Notes: generated by a model from the sequence alone, not told the origin. DNA of 16,461 nt from W0P28-013 sp963593685 (GCA_963593685.1 CAVBBP010000051.1:1-16461); one strand, 5' to 3'; counted from the stretch's first letter, positions 7,050-14,446 are shown. Program-made: numbers and translations.

Positions 7050-9532
7050 ATCTGAACGACCTACTCACAACAAGCGCATACACAGCGGATTCCGAGACTT
7101 GCAGCGGCTGCGAAAACCACTGCCGTGTCAAACTATTTCGCTTTGCCAATGGACACACTTATGCGTCGGGCAACAACTGCGAAAAAGTCTATTCAAACGC
7201 CAAAAAATCGGCACAAAAAGGCGCAAATATGTTCGCCGAAAAGTACCGATTGCTGTTCGGGCGCAAGCCAACACCGCTCTGCACAACACGGCGCAACTGC
7301 GTTATCGGCATTCCGCGCGGACTCGGTATCTACGAGAATTTCCCATTTTGGCACGCCCTATTCACCGCCTGCGGATTCGAGGTGGTTCTGTCGCGCCCTT
7401 CGACCACCAAACTCTACGAAAGCGGTTTGCGCACAGTGATGGCCGACAACATCTGCTTTCCCGCCAAACTGATGCACGGCCATGTCGAAGATTTGGCGGC
7501 GCGGCGTGTCGATCGGATTTTCTATCCGTGGGTGGTTTACGAGCGCAAAGAGAGCGAACATGCCAAAAATAGTTTCAACTGCCCCATTGTGAGCGGCTAC
7601 AGCGATGTGCTGAAAAGTGCCATCGACACGCCGAAACGCTACAACATTCCGTTTGATGCGCCTGTGGTGTCGTTCAACGATGCGCAACTGCTCGAAAAAT
7701 CCTGTGTGGAGTATCTGCAAACGCTCGGCGTGCCGAAATCGCTGGCGCGCAAGGCGGTGGCTGTGGCACAAAAGGCGCAAAACGACTATTTGGCGCAACT
7801 CACACGGCGCAATCACGAAATTTTGGCGCGCGCTACTGCCGCAGGACGCACCGTGATTCTGCTGGCTGGTCGCCCCTACCACACCGATCCGCTGGTCGAA
7901 CACAAAATAGCGCAATCCATCGCCGACATGGGCATCGATGTGATTACCGAGCATATCGCTTCGGACGACAGCAGCGATGTTTTCGGGCAACTGAACGCGC
8001 TCAGCCAGTGGGCGTACCCCAACCGTCTGTTCAAGGCGGCAAATTTTGCCGCGCGCTGGCCAAACGGCAATCTGCAAATTGTAGAACTGACAAGTTTTGG
8101 CTGCGGCCCTGACGCGTTCATTTTGGACGAAGTGAACGCCATTCTGCACCGTCACGGCAAAAACCTCACCGTGCTGAAAATCGACGATGTGAACAGCATT
8201 GGCTCGCTGCAACTGCGCATTCGCTCGTTGGTAGAATCGATCAAAGAGATTCCGCAAAACGAAAAAACGGACGAAAAGCCCTACATCACCACCAAAATTT
8301 TTGGCTTCGAAGACCGTCGGCGCACGCTCGTAGCACCCTACTTTGCAGAGGGTTATTCCGAATTTTTGCCGCCGATATTCCAACTTGCGGGCTACCGATT
8401 GGTCAATCTGCCGATGGCCAACCAAGCCGATGCCGAAACAGGTTTGCGCTACGCCAACAACGACATCTGTTACCCTGCCACACTGGTGGTCGGCAGCATT
8501 GTCAATGCCCTGCAAAGCGGACAATTTCGGCGCGACGAAACAGCCATCATCATCACACAGACGGGCGGTCAGTGCCGCGCCAGCAACTACTACGCACTCA
8601 TCAAAAATGCGCTGGTGGCGGCTGGTTACAGCGATATTCCTGTGGTTTCGTTGGCAACAGGTGCGGGACTAAACAACACGCAGCCAGGCTTCGACATTCA
8701 GTGGAAAAAAATTGCTAAAATGCTGATTGCGACGCTCTTCTACGCCGATTGCATCGCCAAATTCTACTACGCCACGGCTGTGCGCGAAACGCAAACTGGC
8801 GCAGCCCGCAAGTTGCGCGACGGCTACATCGAGGCGGCACTGCCAATCGTGGCGCGTGGCGACGCAAAAGCGTTGTACGCCCTGCTACAAAAGGCTGCCG
8901 ACGATTTCACCGCCATCACCGATGCCCAGAAACGCACGCCTGTAGTCGGGTTGGTGGGCGAAATTTATGTGAAATACAACAGTTTCAGCCACAAATGCGT
9001 GGTCGATTGGCTGGTGCAACAGGGCGTTGAGGTGGTGCCGCCCGCCATTTCGGGCTTTTTCTCCACCTCGTTTGCCAGCAAGCACATCAACCGACGGCTC
9101 AACATCAAACGCGAAAAACAGCCGCTGTGGCTCACCGACCTGATTTATCGCTACATCGACAAGTGTGCAAAAAAATGCGACAAAATCTGCGCCAAGCACC
9201 CATTTTATCGACCATTCGTCAGCATTTTCGACTACGAAAAACTCTCGGAACAGGTCATTTGTGGTGCCGCCGACTTTGGTGAAGGGTGGTTTCTACCCGG
9301 CGAAATATGCCATTTGGCCGAACATGGCGTGCAGAATGTCATCAGTTTGCAACCGTTTGGCTGCATCGCCAACCACATCATTTCGAAAGGCATCGAAAAG
9401 CGCATCAAGCAGGTCTATCCGCAGTTGAGCCTGCTCTTTCTCGACTTCGACAGCAGCACTTCGGAGGCCAATATCTACAACCGATTGCATTTTATTGTCG
9501 AAAATTGCAAAAATCAACTAAAACATGCGTAA
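7046..9532 (+). CDS. DUF2229/acyl-CoA dehydratase-like protein, partner of the double activase
   Basis: An 828-aa protein. I chose the ATG at 7046 because it overlaps the upstream stop as ATGA; the frame is open further upstream but that part is antiparallel filler inside the activase gene. A cysteine cluster (C19, C22, C26, C45: CSGCENHC and GNNCEKV) opens the protein. It is followed by a DUF2229 region (IGIPRGLGIYENFPFWHALF, DNICFPAKLMHGHV), a middle part with LLAGRPYHTDP and FGCGPDA, and a C-terminal half with NDICYPATLVVGS, TGGQCRASNYYALI, VGEIYVKYNSFSHK and QPFGCIANHI. The second half resembles the HgdA/HgdB-type dehydratase subunits. The whole corresponds to the C-terminal part of the large fused activase-dehydratase proteins of anaerobes, whose reaction is uncharacterised as far as I know. 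Cysteines suit iron-sulfur binding. Confidence 0.85.
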   Translation: MNLNDLLTTSAYTADSETCSGCENHCRVKLFRFANGHTYASGNNCEKVYSNAKKSAQKGANMFAEKYRLLFGRKPTPLCTTRRNCVIGIPRGLGIYENFPFWHALFTACGFEVVLSRPSTTKLYESGLRTVMADNICFPAKLMHGHVEDLAARRVDRIFYPWVVYERKESEHAKNSFNCPIVSGYSDVLKSAIDTPKRYNIPFDAPVVSFNDAQLLEKSCVEYLQTLGVPKSLARKAVAVAQKAQNDYLAQLTRRNHEILARATAAGRTVILLAGRPYHTDPLVEHKIAQSIADMGIDVITEHIASDDSSDVFGQLNALSQWAYPNRLFKAANFAARWPNGNLQIVELTSFGCGPDAFILDEVNAILHRHGKNLTVLKIDDVNSIGSLQLRIRSLVESIKEIPQNEKTDEKPYITTKIFGFEDRRRTLVAPYFAEGYSEFLPPIFQLAGYRLVNLPMANQADAETGLRYANNDICYPATLVVGSIVNALQSGQFRRDETAIIITQTGGQCRASNYYALIKNALVAAGYSDIPVVSLATGAGLNNTQPGFDIQWKKIAKMLIATLFYADCIAKFYYATAVRETQTGAARKLRDGYIEAALPIVARGDAKALYALLQKAADDFTAITDAQKRTPVVGLVGEIYVKYNSFSHKCVVDWLVQQGVEVVPPAISGFFSTSFASKHINRRLNIKREKQPLWLTDLIYRYIDKCAKKCDKICAKHPFYRPFVSIFDYEKLSEQVICGAADFGEGWFLPGEICHLAEHGVQNVISLQPFGCIANHIISKGIEKRIKQVYPQLSLLFLDFDSSTSEANIYNRLHFIVENCKNQLKHA

Positions 9533-9556
9533 CTTTACCCACCAAACTACACCATT

Positions 9557-10189
9557 ATGAACAGAGAAACTTCGCTCGAAGAGCAAATTTTGGGAGCCGC
9601 CGAAGAACTTTTCCTCGAAAAAGGATTTGCAGGCACATCGACCACCGACATTGCGCGCAAAGTGGGCTGCAATCAGGCGTTGGTGCATTACTATTTCAGG
9701 ACGAAAGACAACCTTTTTGAACAAATTTTTCTAAAAAAAATGGAGTTTTCGCTCTCGTGCGCCGATATGTACCGAACCACATTCAACGGCGATTTCAGAG
9801 AACTGATTGTAGCACTTATCTCGCAGTATTTCAAGATGTTACAAGAAAATCGTCGGTTGCCGTTTTTCATTTTGAGCGAACTCATCATCAACGACAAACG
9901 GCGCGAATTTATCCGTCGCCACATCATCGAAAACGAGCGACGGCAAGCGGTTTACTACACTTTCGACAAGTTGGTGCAGAGCGAGGCCGCCAAAGGCAAT
10001 ATCCGCCCCATCGACACGCTCGACCTGCTGCTGAACATCGTTTCGCTCACGGTTTCGACCTTCATTGTGCTACCCATTTACGCCGATTGGCTGCAAAAAA
10101 ACGAGGAGGAGCAACGCGCTTTTGTCGAGCACCGCAAAACGACGATTATTGCGATGATTATGTCCGACCTTGCGCCGCAGCCAAAATAA
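9557..10189 (+). CDS. TetR/AcrR-family transcriptional regulator
   Basis: A 210-aa protein. Residues about 6-60 form the TetR DNA-binding domain: ILGAAEELFLEKGFAGTSTTDIARKVGCNQALVHYYFRTKDNLFEQIF. In order these are helix 1, the helix-turn-helix around TTDIARKVG and the YYF-KDNL signature that closes the domain. The remaining residues are a helical ligand and dimer domain with no recognisable ligand motif. It starts 24 bp after the dehydratase-like gene on the same strand with no promoter seen between them, so it is probably the last gene of the operon and may control it. That control is inferred from position. The gene converges on the HdeD-like gene, with 53 bp between stops. Confidence 0.88.
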   Translation: MNRETSLEEQILGAAEELFLEKGFAGTSTTDIARKVGCNQALVHYYFRTKDNLFEQIFLKKMEFSLSCADMYRTTFNGDFRELIVALISQYFKMLQENRRLPFFILSELIINDKRREFIRRHIIENERRQAVYYTFDKLVQSEAAKGNIRPIDTLDLLLNIVSLTVSTFIVLPIYADWLQKNEEEQRAFVEHRKTTIIAMIMSDLAPQPK

Positions 10190-10242
10190 AAGCAGCACCG
10201 CCGTTTTCTGACGATGCCGCTCAAAATCGCAATAAATTCGGG

Positions 10243-10869
10243 CTATTCCACAATTTTTGCCTCTTCGATGTCGAACTCTTTGAGCCGCTCGTTGAAGTAT
10301 TTGTGTATGCTCCGCAGGCGGAAAGCGATGTAACACATATCGATGCCCGCCACCAGCAAGGCGCAGCCCGTAAGCACTATCACCACCGATGTGCCGATGG
10401 CGAAAGGTTTTACCAAAATCAGAATAGACAAGATGAGCAGCAGCACGCCGCCGAAAATTGTCCAACCGCTGCCTGGCACACGAAAAGTGCTCAAATCGCT
10501 GGCGAAACCGATGACCATAAAACTGTGGTACATCAGCCAAAAACCCAGCACAAACGGCAATACAATCAGTGTAACATCGGGTTGGCAGCAGAGAAAAATG
10601 CCCAGCAGCAAATCGACAATGCCGCCCACAACCACATAGCCGCGCGTCAAGAAATAGTTGCGGCTACTGGTGGCCAACGCCAACTGCACCACGCCAGAAA
10701 CCAGCATAGCCACACCAAACAAAAGGCTCAACGCCACATAACTTTCTGCAGGATAGCAGAATACCACGATGCCAGCCGCCACCAAAAGCAGCCCTGCCAG
10801 CAAGAGCAACCACCAATTTTTAACAGCGCGGCGCGCTTTGTCGGCCGCATGCATCAAAATGTTTCGCAT
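10243..10869 (-). CDS. HdeD/DUF308-family inner-membrane protein
   Basis: A 208-aa protein with about six membrane segments, arranged in pairs as in HdeD-like (DUF308) proteins. Examples are WWLLLLAGLLLVAAGIVVF, ALSLLFGVAMLVSGVVQLAL, GGIVDLLLGIFLCC, LIVLPFVLGFWLMYHSF and GGVLLLILSILILV. The cytoplasmic N-terminus is basic (KARRAVKN) and the C-terminus is charged and helical (RLRSIHKYFNERLKEFDIEE). HdeD is linked to acid resistance in enterobacteria, but the role in Bacteroidota is unknown. It lies downstream of the TraB/GumN gene on the same strand with a 93-bp gap. I see no clear -7/-33 in the gap, so cotranscription is possible. Confidence 0.85.
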   Translation of the reverse strand: MRNILMHAADKARRAVKNWWLLLLAGLLLVAAGIVVFCYPAESYVALSLLFGVAMLVSGVVQLALATSSRNYFLTRGYVVVGGIVDLLLGIFLCCQPDVTLIVLPFVLGFWLMYHSFMVIGFASDLSTFRVPGSGWTIFGGVLLLILSILILVKPFAIGTSVVIVLTGCALLVAGIDMCYIAFRLRSIHKYFNERLKEFDIEEAKIVE

Positions 10870-10962
10870 AGTTTAAGTTTTGTTTTTAGAGTTTAACATT
10901 CTAACCGAATAACTGCAATATCCGTGCCAAACATCTCGCTCCGAAACAAAAAACGCTGCGAA

Positions 10963-11838
10963 CTATTTTTTCACTGGTTTCACCTTGTAGCCTGCTCGGC
11001 GCAGTAGGTTGATGAGGCCGTTTTCGCCCGCCAAATGCAGTGCACCCACCGCCACAAAACAGGGGCGTTCGTGCATCAGTTGCGGCAGGCGGCGCGCCCA
11101 AGCGTCGTTGCGCTCGTCGATCATGCCGAATTTTTCCTGTTGTGTTGGGGCATATTGGGTAGTGTCGCTGTTGTAGAAAGCCAAAAGTCCGTCCAAATCG
11201 CCTTGCCGATAGAGGCGATTCAGTTGCGCCATGTCGGCAGCCGCATCGGCCGATTGCTCTACCGCTCCAACCAGCAGAAACGCCTGACGCTGAAGCGTTT
11301 GCGCATTATAGAGCAACGCAATTTGCTCATCGACCGTTTCCAATCCAACTATCGGAATGTTTTTTTGTGCCGCCACCTGCTGAAAAAACGAATCGAGTTG
11401 CCAATCGTCGCTCTGCGTGGGCTGCTGCTGCCGATAGAGTTCCAGCGCATACAAGTTCGAAATCATGGCAGGTTTCAGCCCCGCCAGTTCGGTCAGCCCC
11501 ATACCCAGCACGCTACGCAACGCTGAATCGACGCGCAGGTAATCGCTCGCCGAAAAAAGTTCGCGCATAGTGATGTAGTTCGGCATACGCGCGCCGTCGG
11601 TCATCTTTTTGAGCAGCGTGGGGTCGTCCACCGCCACTTCGCCCACCACCGCACGGCAAGCATTGAACGCCCGATAGACGCCCTGCACCGAATCGAGATA
11701 GGACGCCGGCATCAGGTGGTGCGTGCCAAACAGATACGATTTGTAGGGCAAGCCATTGCCCGAAACCTCCCACAGCAACTGCGCGCCCGCACTGCACCAC
11801 ACGCACACCGCCACAAGAAATAACGCCAAACGCCTCAT
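10963..11838 (-). CDS. Secreted TraB/GumN-family protein
   Basis: A 291-aa protein. I chose the ATG at 11838, which begins MRRLALFLVAVCVWCSAGAQ, a good signal peptide ending in AGAQ. The upstream in-frame ATG at 11895 would place the start inside the promoter at 11858-11888. After the signal come LLWEVSGNGLPYKSYLFGTH and HLMPASY, then VVGEVAVDDPTLLKKM, and a C-terminal FVAVGALHLAGENGL with LLRRAGYKVKPV. GTHH and GALHLAGENGL are the two paired motifs of the TraB/GumN (Tiki-like) fold, proposed to be metal-dependent proteases or hydrolases. It is probably periplasmic. The leader is only about 12 nt. Confidence 0.9.
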   Translation of the reverse strand: MRRLALFLVAVCVWCSAGAQLLWEVSGNGLPYKSYLFGTHHLMPASYLDSVQGVYRAFNACRAVVGEVAVDDPTLLKKMTDGARMPNYITMRELFSASDYLRVDSALRSVLGMGLTELAGLKPAMISNLYALELYRQQQPTQSDDWQLDSFFQQVAAQKNIPIVGLETVDEQIALLYNAQTLQRQAFLLVGAVEQSADAAADMAQLNRLYRQGDLDGLLAFYNSDTTQYAPTQQEKFGMIDERNDAWARRLPQLMHERPCFVAVGALHLAGENGLINLLRRAGYKVKPVKK

Positions 11839-11857
11839 CACACAATAGTTCTTTGTG

Positions 11858-11888
11858 CAAAGATAGTAAAAATAATTGATAGTAGCAA
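11858..11888 (-). promoter_or_regulatory. Promoter of the TraB/GumN gene
   Basis: On the - strand TTGC (11888-11885), 19 bp, TATCTTTG (11865-11858). The -7 box ends 20 bp before the ATG at 11838. The spacer is almost identical to those at 12820-12850 and 16137-16169. Confidence 0.7.
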
Positions 11889-12160
11889 GTAGCAAGTAGC
11901 AAGAAGCAAGAAGAATGAGGAGTTAGGAATTAGGAGTGAGGAATTTTTTAGTGAGAAGTTAGCAGTTAGAAGTGTTTTTAATTACTCAATAACTTAATAA
12001 ATCAATAATTTAATGGCTTTCCCCCTACCGGGGGAAACGGGAAAGGGGGCTACTGTCAAGACAGAATTTCAAATTTCAAATTAAACTGTTAAAAACATAG
12101 AAACAGCGCGCAGCGCGAGAAACCAGAAACTCCCACCAATGCGTTAAACTTATCAACTTA
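11882..12160. repeat. Intergenic repeat tract between TraB/GumN and the PIN toxin
   Basis: No gene seen. From left to right: tandem GTAGCAA units (11882-11911), TTAGGAATTAGGAGTGAGG words (about 11923-11945), A/T-rich sequence, a unit A (12015-12053), TTTCAAATTTCAAATT (12067-12082) and a small CGCGCAGCGCG palindrome (12107-12117). Most of these words recur at 16163-16380. Confidence 0.7.
12015..12053 (+). repeat. Unit A repeat, solitary copy
   Basis: GGCTTTCCCCCTACCGGGGG followed by AAACGGGAAAGGGGGCTAC. It differs by two bases from the copy at 12911-12949. CCCCC and GGGGG can pair around TACC. It has no hairpin B beside it. Confidence 0.8.
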
Positions 12161-12571
12161 TCAACCTAATCTGAAATTTAGAAATTCGTCCAATGTAACA
12201 AGGTTCAGTTTGTGAAAAGGAATGGTACGCAACACTTTGAAATGCGCATCTTCCGAAACCAAATAATCTGCACCGACTGCAAACGCACAATCCACAAACT
12301 TATTGTCGTCGGGGTCTGCCGTGATCAGTTCCATGTGGAAATGCGGATCTACAAGGCGCACATTCTGCTTATTCAAAATCAGCAGCACGACATTCTCTGC
12401 CACAGAGGGCGTTATCTGCTGGCTCAATATCTCTTGATACTCGTCCAATATCTCGTTGGATACACACAGTTGATATTTGCCCGCCAAAAATGCGTCCCAT
12501 ATCGGGCGATAGGGGCTTTTGCGTGCAAGTATCTGCAGCAGGCAATTCGTATCGATAACGACCAATCGCAT
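12161..12571 (-). CDS. PIN-domain toxin of a type II toxin-antitoxin pair
   Basis: A 136-aa protein, the usual length for a single PIN domain. The acidic active-site residues are visible: D7 in VVIDTN, E40 in SNEILDEY, D88/D89 and D94 in ITADPDDNKFVDCAFAVGAD, and D108 in VSEDAHF. PIN toxins are Mg-dependent ribonucleases; this one fits the family annotated as putative toxin component, PIN family. It starts 2 bp after the stop of the antitoxin gene, so the pair is translated together. No Shine-Dalgarno is seen before its ATG, only an A-run, which is normal in Bacteroidota. Its RNA target cannot be read from the sequence. Confidence 0.88.
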   Translation of the reverse strand: MRLVVIDTNCLLQILARKSPYRPIWDAFLAGKYQLCVSNEILDEYQEILSQQITPSVAENVVLLILNKQNVRLVDPHFHMELITADPDDNKFVDCAFAVGADYLVSEDAHFKVLRTIPFHKLNLVTLDEFLNFRLG

Positions 12572-12573
12572 GG

Positions 12574-12795
12574 CTATTTTTTAGAGGAGGTGCGGAAATG
12601 TGCTCCGCGGAGCGATTGCATTTTCTGTTCGTTCCACTCGCCGCTTTCCCACAAGGCGTCCATCTCTTTATCCACTTGCTGCGCATAGAAAGCCGCCAAC
12701 TGCTCACGCAGTTGCTCCAATCCTTGGTCGGACTTGATGTGCGACACAAGGTTGAACACATGCACTTGTGCAGGACTAAAAGTGATTGCTTCCAT
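12574..12795 (-). CDS. Small antitoxin partner of the PIN toxin
   Basis: A 73-aa protein. I chose the ATG at 12795: the purine-rich AAAGGAG lies 8 nt before it. An in-frame ATG at 12801 directly follows that sequence and is less likely, and the upstream frame at 12822 falls on the promoter. The protein begins MEAITFSPAQVHVFNLVSHI and has a helical, charged body (LEQLREQLAAFYAQQVDKEM, DALWESGEWNEQKMQSL). Similar small proteins with an ALWESGEW-like stretch precede PIN toxins in Bacteroidales genomes, as I recall. The N-terminal part may be for DNA binding and the C-terminal part for toxin masking; both are inferences. It is the first gene of the pair, with a promoter 25 bp upstream. Confidence 0.8.
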   Translation of the reverse strand: MEAITFSPAQVHVFNLVSHIKSDQGLEQLREQLAAFYAQQVDKEMDALWESGEWNEQKMQSLRGAHFRTSSKK

Positions 12796-12819
12796 AGTCA
12801 TTTCTCCTTTCTTGCGCTG

Positions 12820-12850
12820 CAAAGATAGTAAAATAATTGATAATGGACAA
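12820..12850 (-). promoter_or_regulatory. Promoter of the PIN toxin-antitoxin pair
   Basis: On the - strand TTGT (12850-12847), 19 bp, TATCTTTG (12827-12820). The -7 box ends 25 bp before the antitoxin ATG. Confidence 0.7.
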
Positions 12851-12854
12851 TGAA

Positions 12855-12891
12855 AGGTTAGAGGTTAGAGGTTAAAGGTTAGAGGTTAGAG
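12855..12891. repeat. Tandem AGGTTAG-type repeats
   Basis: About five units of GGTTAGA/GGTTAAA in a row, upstream of the toxin-antitoxin promoter. The 7-bp word differs from those at 11882-11911 but the arrangement is the same. Confidence 0.75.
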
Positions 12892-12910
12892 ACGAAGACT
12901 AAGACCAAAA

Positions 12911-12995
12911 GCCTTTCCCCCTATCGGGGGAAACGGGAAAGGGGGCTACTACCCCTCAATAACGAAAGTAGGGACGCGGCGCGCCACGTCCCTAC
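12911..12995 (-). repeat. Composite B+A intergenic element, copy 2
   Basis: On the - strand: hairpin B (12995-12968), an 18-nt spacer TTTCGTTATTGAGGGGTA, then unit A (12949-12911, GTAGCCCCCTTTCCCGTTTC). It matches copy 1 at 4151-4235 in order and spacing. It lies 58 bp past the stop of the DGR target. Confidence 0.78.
12968..12995. terminator. Hairpin B after the DGR target gene
   Basis: GTAGGGACG pairs with CGTCCCTAC (9 bp), continued after one mismatch by GGC/GCC. On the - strand it is followed by TTTCGTT. It could terminate transcription, or act as the DNA hairpin that assists homing after some DGR variable regions; neither is proven. Confidence 0.45.
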
Positions 12996-13053
12996 ATATT
13001 TTGCACTGGGTTTCAGTTAGCCTTCTATAACCTATAAACTCTCACCATTAATC

Positions 13054-14091
13054 TCATAAATCTTGAACGAGACGGACTGCCGGCCCGTAGCTGCGATAGC
13101 TGCTGCTGTCGTACGCGCGCGCGTCGCTCGAGCGGAAGTACAGGTTGTACGCGTAGCTCGAGTCGTTCGCCGAAGCAGACCAATAGAAGCCGTAGTTCTG
13201 CACACTGCGCATACTCGACCCGTAGCGGCTCCCCGAAGCAGGCAAGAAAACTGCGCCTGCGGCTTCGAGTTTTTGCCATTCTGCGAGCGTGAAAATTTGG
13301 TAGTCGGCATACGCTTGAACACTCCCAGCACTTGCAAAGCCGCTCTTGAAAGTTATGCCTGCAGGGCAAGTCCAACTGTCTGGCAAGAGAATAAGGCCGT
13401 TGGCATATTGCGACCCATCGCTGTTGAGGTTAATGCGCGCAACACCAATAAGATTATCGGCATTGGTGCGGGAATTTAGCAAGTATTTCCACTCATCGTA
13501 AGTAAGCGTGCGGTAGGTATTTGGCGCACTTGTGCCGATGGCGTTCGTACCCCAATCCACAAAATCGCCCGAGTAATCGGAATTATCCTCGGAGGTGCTG
13601 ATGCCCCACTTTGCTGTTTCGTTGTCGGCGCTCCAACCGAAGAGGTCAATTTTGTCGGCGAGGGCTTCACCACTTACATTGGCTGTGCCTATCATGTCGT
13701 ATTGGTGCTCCGCAAACGCCCAAGTGGCGGTAGATTGCGTGTACTGCAGGTTGCCGCGCGAGAAGGCAATTTGCTTACCCTCGGCCACCGAAAATGCGCC
13801 CGCCAGCACATCGCTGGAGCCGTGGTCGTCGTCGGGGCATTTGTAGATATAGACAGTGTCGTGCACCTCTTTAATAACATCGCGATAGACAATCTCTTGC
13901 GTAGCGCGCGGCAATATCAGTTTCAGCGTATCGCCCTCTATCATATTGTTCATATCGAAGGTGATGCTGTCGATAGTGGCAATGGGCTGTTGGTAGAATA
14001 CCTTACCATTTAGCCACACCACTTGGTTGGTTTGTGCGTTTAGCAGCAGACTGCTCAGTGCTACTGCAAACAGTAAAAATGCTTTTTTCAT
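13054..14091 (-). CDS. Secreted DGR target protein with FISUMP/C-type-lectin-like variable domain
   Basis: A 345-aa protein. It has a signal peptide (MKKAFLLFAVALSSLLLNAQ), a short beta module (VVWLNGKVFYQQPIATIDSI), a stalk rich in V/Y/D (VYRDVIKEVHDTVYIYK), and from about residue 95 a FISUMP-type domain: FSVAEGKQIAFSRGNLQYT, WAFAEHQYDMIG, IDLFGWSADN, RTLTYDEWKYLLNSR, LILLPDSW and AGAVFLPASGSRYGSS. The end is YWSASANDSS...GPAVRLVQDL, the C-terminal layout of Bacteroidota DGR targets. Residues 309-335 are made almost wholly of N, D, S, Y and R written with NNC codons, as expected when AAC codons of a template repeat are adenine-mutagenised. It is likely exported and displays a diversifiable ligand-binding face. 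It may be anchored or shed; no lipobox is seen. The ligand is unknown. Confidence 0.88.
   Translation of the reverse strand: MKKAFLLFAVALSSLLLNAQTNQVVWLNGKVFYQQPIATIDSITFDMNNMIEGDTLKLILPRATQEIVYRDVIKEVHDTVYIYKCPDDDHGSSDVLAGAFSVAEGKQIAFSRGNLQYTQSTATWAFAEHQYDMIGTANVSGEALADKIDLFGWSADNETAKWGISTSEDNSDYSGDFVDWGTNAIGTSAPNTYRTLTYDEWKYLLNSRTNADNLIGVARINLNSDGSQYANGLILLPDSWTCPAGITFKSGFASAGSVQAYADYQIFTLAEWQKLEAAGAVFLPASGSRYGSSMRSVQNYGFYWSASANDSSYAYNLYFRSSDARAYDSSSYRSYGPAVRLVQDL
13060..13167 (-). other. DGR variable region (VR) with GC-rich initiation-of-mutagenic-homing-like end
   Basis: Codons 309-335 (13167-13087): 19 of 27 are AAC, GAC, AGC, TAC or CGC, the products of changing either adenine of AAC. 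The remaining codons (TCG, GCG, CTG, TTC, TAT) read as constant template positions. The VR may extend to codon 287 (13233), where AGC CGC TAC and AAC TAC also occur. The adenine-poor, GC-rich stretch after it (GGGCCGGCAGTCCGTCTCGT, 13086-13067) is where the IMH would sit. No template repeat was found in the window to confirm exact limits. Confidence 0.72.
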
Positions 14092-14109
14092 ACTACATTT
14101 GTTTTTTTT

Positions 14110-14262
14110 TAATTGGTTGTTAGTTGGTTGGTTGATTAGTTGATTAGTTGATTGGTTGATTAGTTGATTAGTTGATTAGTTGTTGAAAAGTTGAAAAGTT
14201 GAAAAGTTGAAAAGTTGATTAATTGATTAGTTGGAGATTTGGTTATTTGGTTATTTGCAGTT
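14110..14262. repeat. Tandem 8-mer repeats upstream of the DGR target gene
   Basis: Runs of GTTGATTA (GTTGATTAGTTGATTAGTTG) then GTTGAAAA (GTTGAAAAGTTGAAAAGTTG) and TTTGGTTA. The 390-bp gap between the target and the next gene holds these, A/T-rich words and units A and B; I see no gene or clear promoter in it. Confidence 0.75.
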
Positions 14263-14318
14263 GGTTGTGGCTACCGAATAATTCTTAATTCTTAATTATT
14301 CATTCTTAATTCTCTTTC

Positions 14319-14359
14319 GTAGCCCCCTTTCCCGTTTCCCCCGATAGGGGGAAAAGCCT
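14319..14359 (-). repeat. Unit A repeat, inverted copy
   Basis: GTAGCCCCCTTTCCCGTTTC then CCCCGATAGGGGGAAAAGCC on the + strand, the reverse complement of the copies at 12015 and 12911. It is followed by a word (TTTTAGTCATCGTCTTAGTC) whose inverse (GACGAAGACTAAGACC) precedes the copy at 12911, so the repeat boundary is wider than unit A. Confidence 0.78.
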
Positions 14360-14420
14360 TTGGTTTTAGTTTTAGTCATCGTCTTAGTCTATAAACGATA
14401 ACCTCTCACCTATAACCTTT

Positions 14421-14446
14421 CGGGCGTGGCATGCCGCGTCCCTACT
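14421..14446. terminator. Hairpin B variant after the small secreted protein gene
   Basis: CGGGCGTGGCATGCCGCGTC then CCTAC: an imperfect copy of hairpin B with an intact core (GGCATGCC) and one disrupted arm. It lies 37 bp past the stop at 14483. Confidence 0.4.

Noticed and set aside
11839..11895. Upstream start for the TraB/GumN gene
   Set aside because: It would include the promoter and spoil the signal peptide that begins at 11838.
12911..12949. G-quadruplex in unit A
   Set aside because: Only three G-runs of three or more (GGGGG, GGG, GGGGG) are present, and pairing with the adjacent C-run is more likely.
14110..14262. CRISPR-like array
   Set aside because: The units are 8 bp and contiguous without unique spacers; no cas genes nearby.
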